NCBI GenBank assembly: GCA_049300095.1
Contig: JBAQYM010000051.1
Location: 1 to 9,567 of the forward strand
Direction: 5' to 3'
Length of the DNA: 9,567 bases
Source of the DNA: SbD1 sp049300095
GTDB lineage: Bacteria > Desulfobacterota > Syntrophobacteria > Syntrophobacterales > Syntrophobacteraceae
Part shown: positions 6,999-9,567 of the stretch, piece by piece
Layout of the letters: each line of letters opens with the position of its first letter
Numbering within the stretch: the first letter of the stretch is position 1
Position numbers and translations under genes: made by a program
The notes under the pieces: model-generated
Told to the model about the DNA's origin: nothing
Database searches by the model: none
The model's input: the letters and a program-made list of their open reading frames with translations, nothing else

Positions 6999-7166
6999 AT
7001 GGATTGTGACGGTACGAAGTGTACGTTCGTTGGACAGTGTTACTCCGACGGATCGGAAGTATGCGACAAAGAGATCGAATTCGCCAATTGCTGGGTGTGC
7101 TCCAAAGGCGATTTGGACTACAGACCGCGCTTTATCAGCCCCAATTACCCGGTGCTTCTGGTGTAG
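6999..7166 (+). CDS. Small Cys-rich acidic protein, unknown function (possible amidoligase substrate)
   Basis: This 55-residue open frame runs from ATG at 6999 to TAG at 7166 and has a strong ribosome site, GGAGG at 6986-6990, 8 bases before the start. It has six cysteines (3, 8, 14, 22, 31, 34), including a CWVC pair (31-34), nine Asp/Glu against five Lys/Arg, and a hydrophobic end (PNYPVLLV). There is no signal peptide or membrane segment. The cysteine spacing suggests a metal-binding knot or a disulfide-rich mini-protein. It is the first gene of a plus-strand run with an amidoligase and an Ntn-type amidotransferase, which makes it a candidate substrate, tag or carrier. I do not recognise the family. 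It is supported by the ribosome site, cysteine pattern and clean open frame. Confidence 0.7.
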   Translation: MDCDGTKCTFVGQCYSDGSEVCDKEIEFANCWVCSKGDLDYRPRFISPNYPVLLV

Positions 7167-7456
7167 GGGACAATGAGGAAGGCGCGTATTTCCCTGTTCC
7201 CGCTCTTGGGAGCGGCGCCCACGGAAATACATGCGCGAATTCGATCCAACACGGCGGTCAAGGCCCGTATCGAGGGAGCTCCGGGTCCCGGCCTCCGGCA
7301 TGAATGGTTCCTTCCATTAACCCCGCGAGGGTCGGGGACCCCGGGAAAACGGCACGGGTATTCGCCTTCGCGGGAACAAGCACTGTCACACGAGCCCGGC
7401 CGGGCCGACCACATCGCAAATGGGGCCCGCATGCGGTGGCCGGGAAGGAGCCGTAT
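7167..7456 (+). other. Gap between the Cys-rich peptide gene and the amidoligase gene
   Basis: These 290 GC-rich bases hold no gene I can support. Short hairpins such as CCCCG (7321-7325) with CGGGG (7333-7337) are visible, but none has a T-tract, so read-through from the peptide gene is possible. 'GTATTCGCCTTCGCGGGAA' near 7358-7375 resembles a decayed copy of the dispersed repeat at the left edge. An open frame from 7173 overlaps the amidoligase in another frame and lacks family features. Confidence 0.4.
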
Positions 7457-8434
7457 ATGGAAGGGTCTCAAGAGCTGGTCGCAAAACTCAGGAAAAAATA
7501 CCCCATGCTGCACCACTTCACGGACCGGCCCTTCGGAGTGGAAATCGAATTCTACGGCCTGGACTACTTCATCCTTCCGCCGGATAACGGCATCATCAAG
7601 CCCTACAACGTTCATTCCCGCGCCGAAGACGGCAGGAGCTTCCTCCAGTTGCTCAAGGATTACGGACTAAATCTCGGCGCGGACAGGGACTCCTGGCACC
7701 TCGAAGAAGACGCGTCCATAACGCATCGCGGCGGCGCGGAACTCATAAGCCCGATCCTTCGCGGCCTCGATGGGCTGATGGAATCGTATCGCTTCTTCCA
7801 GTTTCTCGGGGAAATCCGTGGGGCGCAAATAGACGAATCATGCGGGTTCCACGTCCACCACGGCGTCGACGCCAAGCATTACAGGTGCGCAAACCTCCAG
7901 GGGATCGTAAGGATTGTCTATGCAATGGAGGACTACGTTTATCGCCTTATTGCCGGAGGCAGAAACGCCAGGGATACCTGCCGCCCGATGGACCTGGATG
8001 CCGAGGCCTTCCTTAAAGCCGCCTGTTCCGAGGACGAATGCGCGAAGAGCGGCTGCCGGCTCAAGGAGCTGTGGTATTCCCGGGAGAACAGGTACGATCC
8101 CGACTGCAAAAGATCTCCCCGATACGACATGACGCGCTACCACGGGCTGAATCTGCACTCCTATTGGTATCGATCCACCATCGAGTTCCGGTATCACTCC
8201 GCCGTCCTCCGGCAGATAAATGAAGCGATGCAGTGGATCATCTTCACGCAGTTTCTGATCGAAATGAGCGACGGGCACATACCGACGATAGACTACCTCC
8301 CGAACGAGAACAAGTGGATGAAGGCCATCTTCAAGATCTACCTTGCCCTTGGCCACATGAATCGCGTCAGGGGCTGGCGAACGAGCAGGTCGAATGTGTC
8401 GGCGGAATTGGGCAATCAGATGTCGGATGCTTAG
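7457..8434 (+). CDS. Putative amidoligase (Amidoligase_2 family, glutamine-synthetase-like fold)
   Basis: This 325-residue protein should use ATP to form an amide bond between a carboxylate and an amine. Amidoligase_2 members have a glutamine-synthetase-like carboxylate-amine ligase fold and are mostly uncharacterised. Visible hallmarks are FGVEIEF (26-32, paired metal-binding Glu), WHLEEDASI (80-88), GAELISPIL (93-101), the CGFHVHHG motif (129-136) and a late STIEFRYHSAV strand with Arg245. A cysteine cluster lies at 175, 190, 195, 200 and 217 between the His motif and the Arg strand and could bind a metal. I chose the ATG at 7457 because AAGGAG (7445-7450) lies 6 bases upstream. An in-frame ATG at 7304 would add 51 Arg/Pro-rich residues with no family match. 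The next gene follows after 18 bases, so the two are very probably co-transcribed. The true substrate is unknown. Confidence 0.85.
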   Translation: MEGSQELVAKLRKKYPMLHHFTDRPFGVEIEFYGLDYFILPPDNGIIKPYNVHSRAEDGRSFLQLLKDYGLNLGADRDSWHLEEDASITHRGGAELISPILRGLDGLMESYRFFQFLGEIRGAQIDESCGFHVHHGVDAKHYRCANLQGIVRIVYAMEDYVYRLIAGGRNARDTCRPMDLDAEAFLKAACSEDECAKSGCRLKELWYSRENRYDPDCKRSPRYDMTRYHGLNLHSYWYRSTIEFRYHSAVLRQINEAMQWIIFTQFLIEMSDGHIPTIDYLPNENKWMKAIFKIYLALGHMNRVRGWRTSRSNVSAELGNQMSDA

Positions 8435-8452
8435 CGCGGGAGAACCAGACAG

Positions 8453-9211
8453 ATGTGCGATATTTTTGCGCTTTCAGCGGGGGTCAATTACACGGCCCAA
8501 CAGTACCTGCCGGTCTTTGCGGAAAAAGGCAAGCAGAACATGAGCGGCTGGGGGATAGGGTTTTTCCGCGACAACCAGGCGCTGGTCGAGAAATCGGCCG
8601 AGCAGGTCTACAACAGCGCCCAGGTGCATGAGGGCTTCCAGAGACTGGCAAGGGTCGTGGACAGCCGAATCATCGTCTCGCACATAAGCTGCCCGCTGAG
8701 CGGCGGGAGCCACACCGCGCACAACCATCCGTTTTCGTTGTCGTTTCTCGACCACGTATGGCTTTTCGTGCATGTCGGATTAATAGAGGGAATCGAGAAT
8801 TATCAGACCGTGAACGAACCCCGGATAGAGGTCGACGTCTATCCCGCCCGGGTCTTTGAATACTTGAGGGACCAACTGGTCTCGCACCTGCGCTACACTC
8901 CCTACGGAAGCCTCGGCAGGGCGCTGGTAAAAAGCATTAAGAACTTGCTCTCGGACTACCCCGGACATTACGCGTTCTTTCTCGCCAACGAGTCGGTGCT
9001 GTTTGCCTTCTGCAACTTCCGCCAGCTCATGCTCCTGCAGGAATCGGAGAGCTTCGGAAACAGACTGGTTCTCACTACCATAAAAGAAGGACTGAGCGAA
9101 AAAGAGTGGCTTGCCGTAAGACCGGAAGAAGGCGCCCTGGGGAAGCTCCTGGTGGCGGCAGGACCGGACGTTCTGTACCTGGGGGATGTGGCGGAGGAAT
9201 CCTTGATTTAG
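8453..9211 (+). CDS. Class II glutamine amidotransferase-like Ntn hydrolase (YafJ/GATase_4 type), atypical active site
   Basis: This 252-residue cytoplasmic protein starts Met-Cys-Asp, so removal of Met1 would expose Cys2 as the N-terminal nucleophile of an Ntn hydrolase. SGWGIGFF (31-38) and HNHPF (90-94) match the YafJ-like class II amidotransferase pattern. Several normally conserved positions differ by eye alignment. The Arg of 'AHIR' is Ser79, the Asn of the oxyanion-hole 'HNG' is Val108 (HVG, 107-109), and the 'TDSE' glutamine-binding motif is not recognisable near 128-135. The usual role is to release ammonia from glutamine for a partner ligase, and the adjacent amidoligase fits that. 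The changes raise the chance of another amide substrate or of lost glutaminase activity. The start is fixed by Cys2, with a weak GGGAGA ribosome site 18 bases after the amidoligase stop. Confidence 0.87.
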   Translation: MCDIFALSAGVNYTAQQYLPVFAEKGKQNMSGWGIGFFRDNQALVEKSAEQVYNSAQVHEGFQRLARVVDSRIIVSHISCPLSGGSHTAHNHPFSLSFLDHVWLFVHVGLIEGIENYQTVNEPRIEVDVYPARVFEYLRDQLVSHLRYTPYGSLGRALVKSIKNLLSDYPGHYAFFLANESVLFAFCNFRQLMLLQESESFGNRLVLTTIKEGLSEKEWLAVRPEEGALGKLLVAAGPDVLYLGDVAEESLI

Positions 9212-9240
9212 GTTTTGAGCCCGGAAACGCCCGGGTGGTA

Positions 9241-9288
9241 ATGGTTCACCGCAGTACCTCATGTCCCGATGGGACACCCGGAAACCAT
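9241..9288. repeat. Nested inverted repeat
   Basis: ATGGTT (9241-9246) pairs with AACCAT (9283-9288), enclosing a tight hairpin TGTCCC (9262-9267) with GGGACA (9271-9276) and a 3-base loop. Function unknown. Confidence 0.4.
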
Positions 9289-9300
9289 GAAAAGTTGTAG

Positions 9301-9326
9301 GGTGGACACCGCCTTTTGTGCCCACC
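9301..9326. repeat. GGTGGACAC...GTGCCCACC hairpin repeat
   Basis: Bases 9301-9309 pair with 9318-9326 over nine positions with one A-C mismatch. The 'GTAGGGTGG(G)CAC...GTGCCCACC' form is a recurrent dispersed hairpin in many environmental bacterial genomes. Confidence 0.55.
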
Positions 9327-9498
9327 GTCGTGACTTTTCGAGACAGAGACGCAGAGGCCGCGGAGGGCAAATTTGGATGGATAAATTGACAAGAAATCAT
9401 CGGGGGAGGTAGGGGGTGTTTTCTCTCGTTCCCACGCCGGAGGGGCTGTTGCCCAAAGAAATAATCAAGTTGCGCGACTATTGAGCCGGACGTGAGTC

Positions 9499-9520
9499 CC
9501 CCTCCCTTCGATGGGAGGGG
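9499..9520. repeat. CCCCTCCC...GGGAGGGG hairpin, part of a repeat running off the window
   Basis: CCCCTCCC (9499-9506) pairs perfectly with GGGAGGGG (9513-9520) around a 6-base loop. It is followed by TTAGGGGAGGGTG, and the last bases of the window (CCCCCTCCCCC) look like the start of an inverted partner, so the element probably continues to the right. Confidence 0.6.
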
Positions 9521-9567
9521 TTAGGGGAGGGTGTTGAATTTTCAAGTACTTACGACCCCCTCCCCCA

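Larger units (their letters stand above)
9212..9567. other. Noncoding right edge with a cluster of short palindromic repeats
   Basis: No gene is supported in these 356 bases. Hairpins include CCCGG (9220-9224) with CCGGG (9231-9235), the repeats listed at 9241-9288, 9301-9326 and 9499-9520, and a purine-rich 'ACAGAGACGCAGAGG' stretch near 9342-9356. None has a clear T-tract, though the first hairpin lies just after the amidotransferase stop and could slow transcription. The pattern suggests a patchwork of dispersed repeats. Confidence 0.5.

Noticed and set aside
7304..7456. 51-residue N-terminal extension of the amidoligase from the ATG at 7304
   Set aside because: The extension has no family-like sequence and no good ribosome site, while the ATG at 7457 has AAGGAG at ideal spacing.
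7173..7670. 165-codon plus-strand frame beginning just after the Cys-rich peptide gene
   Set aside because: It overlaps the amidoligase in another frame by over 200 bases, is Arg/Pro/Ser-rich, and has only a weak ribosome site.
9220..9235. Intrinsic terminator after the amidotransferase gene
   Set aside because: The 5-bp GC stem is not followed by a T-tract.
8780..9400. 206-codon minus-strand frame
   Set aside because: It is antisense to the amidotransferase-like gene and has no recognisable domain or ribosome site.

Overview
This window looks like a chromosomal stretch of a GC-rich Gram-negative bacterium. The combination of an sCache_2-HAMP-GGDEF sensor, a benzoate-CoA-ligase-type acyl-CoA synthetase next to an FcbC/YbgC-like thioesterase, and many dispersed palindromic repeats fits a Desulfobacterota (former Deltaproteobacteria, Syntrophobacter-like) genome. 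That placement is inference from gene content and style only. No rRNA, tRNA, CRISPR array, transposase or phage gene was seen.

Left part (1-3600): a palindromic dispersed repeat at the left edge is followed by two minus-strand genes. The first is a membrane-bound diguanylate cyclase with a periplasmic small-molecule sensor domain (197-2035). The second is an exported protein of unknown function (2375-3388). The gap between them holds cruciform-like inverted repeats.

Middle part (3600-6675): a hotdog-fold acyl-CoA thioesterase (minus strand, start best placed at 4055) diverges from an AMP-forming acyl-CoA synthetase (4303-5940). They make and hydrolyse the same class of bond, so they may act in one carboxylic or aromatic acid pathway. 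Their shared control region has a 28-bp tandem duplication that copies the thioesterase start site, and a set of TGTATG/CATACA half-sites. A region rich in hairpins, including a perfect 18-bp palindrome, leads into a SlyD-type FKBP prolyl isomerase (6244-6675).

Right part (6676-9567): after a 43-bp-arm inverted repeat comes the most interesting locus. It has three plus-strand genes: a 55-residue, six-cysteine, acidic peptide (6999-7166), a glutamine-synthetase-like amidoligase of the Amidoligase_2 family (7457-8434), and an Ntn-type class II glutamine amidotransferase-like protein with a Cys2 nucleophile (8453-9211). The last one has lost residues normally used for glutamine binding and the oxyanion hole. 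Together they suggest a peptide or small-molecule amide-bond forming (and perhaps cleaving) system, in which the Cys-rich peptide is a candidate substrate or tag. The last 356 bases hold several short hairpins of dispersed-repeat type and no gene.
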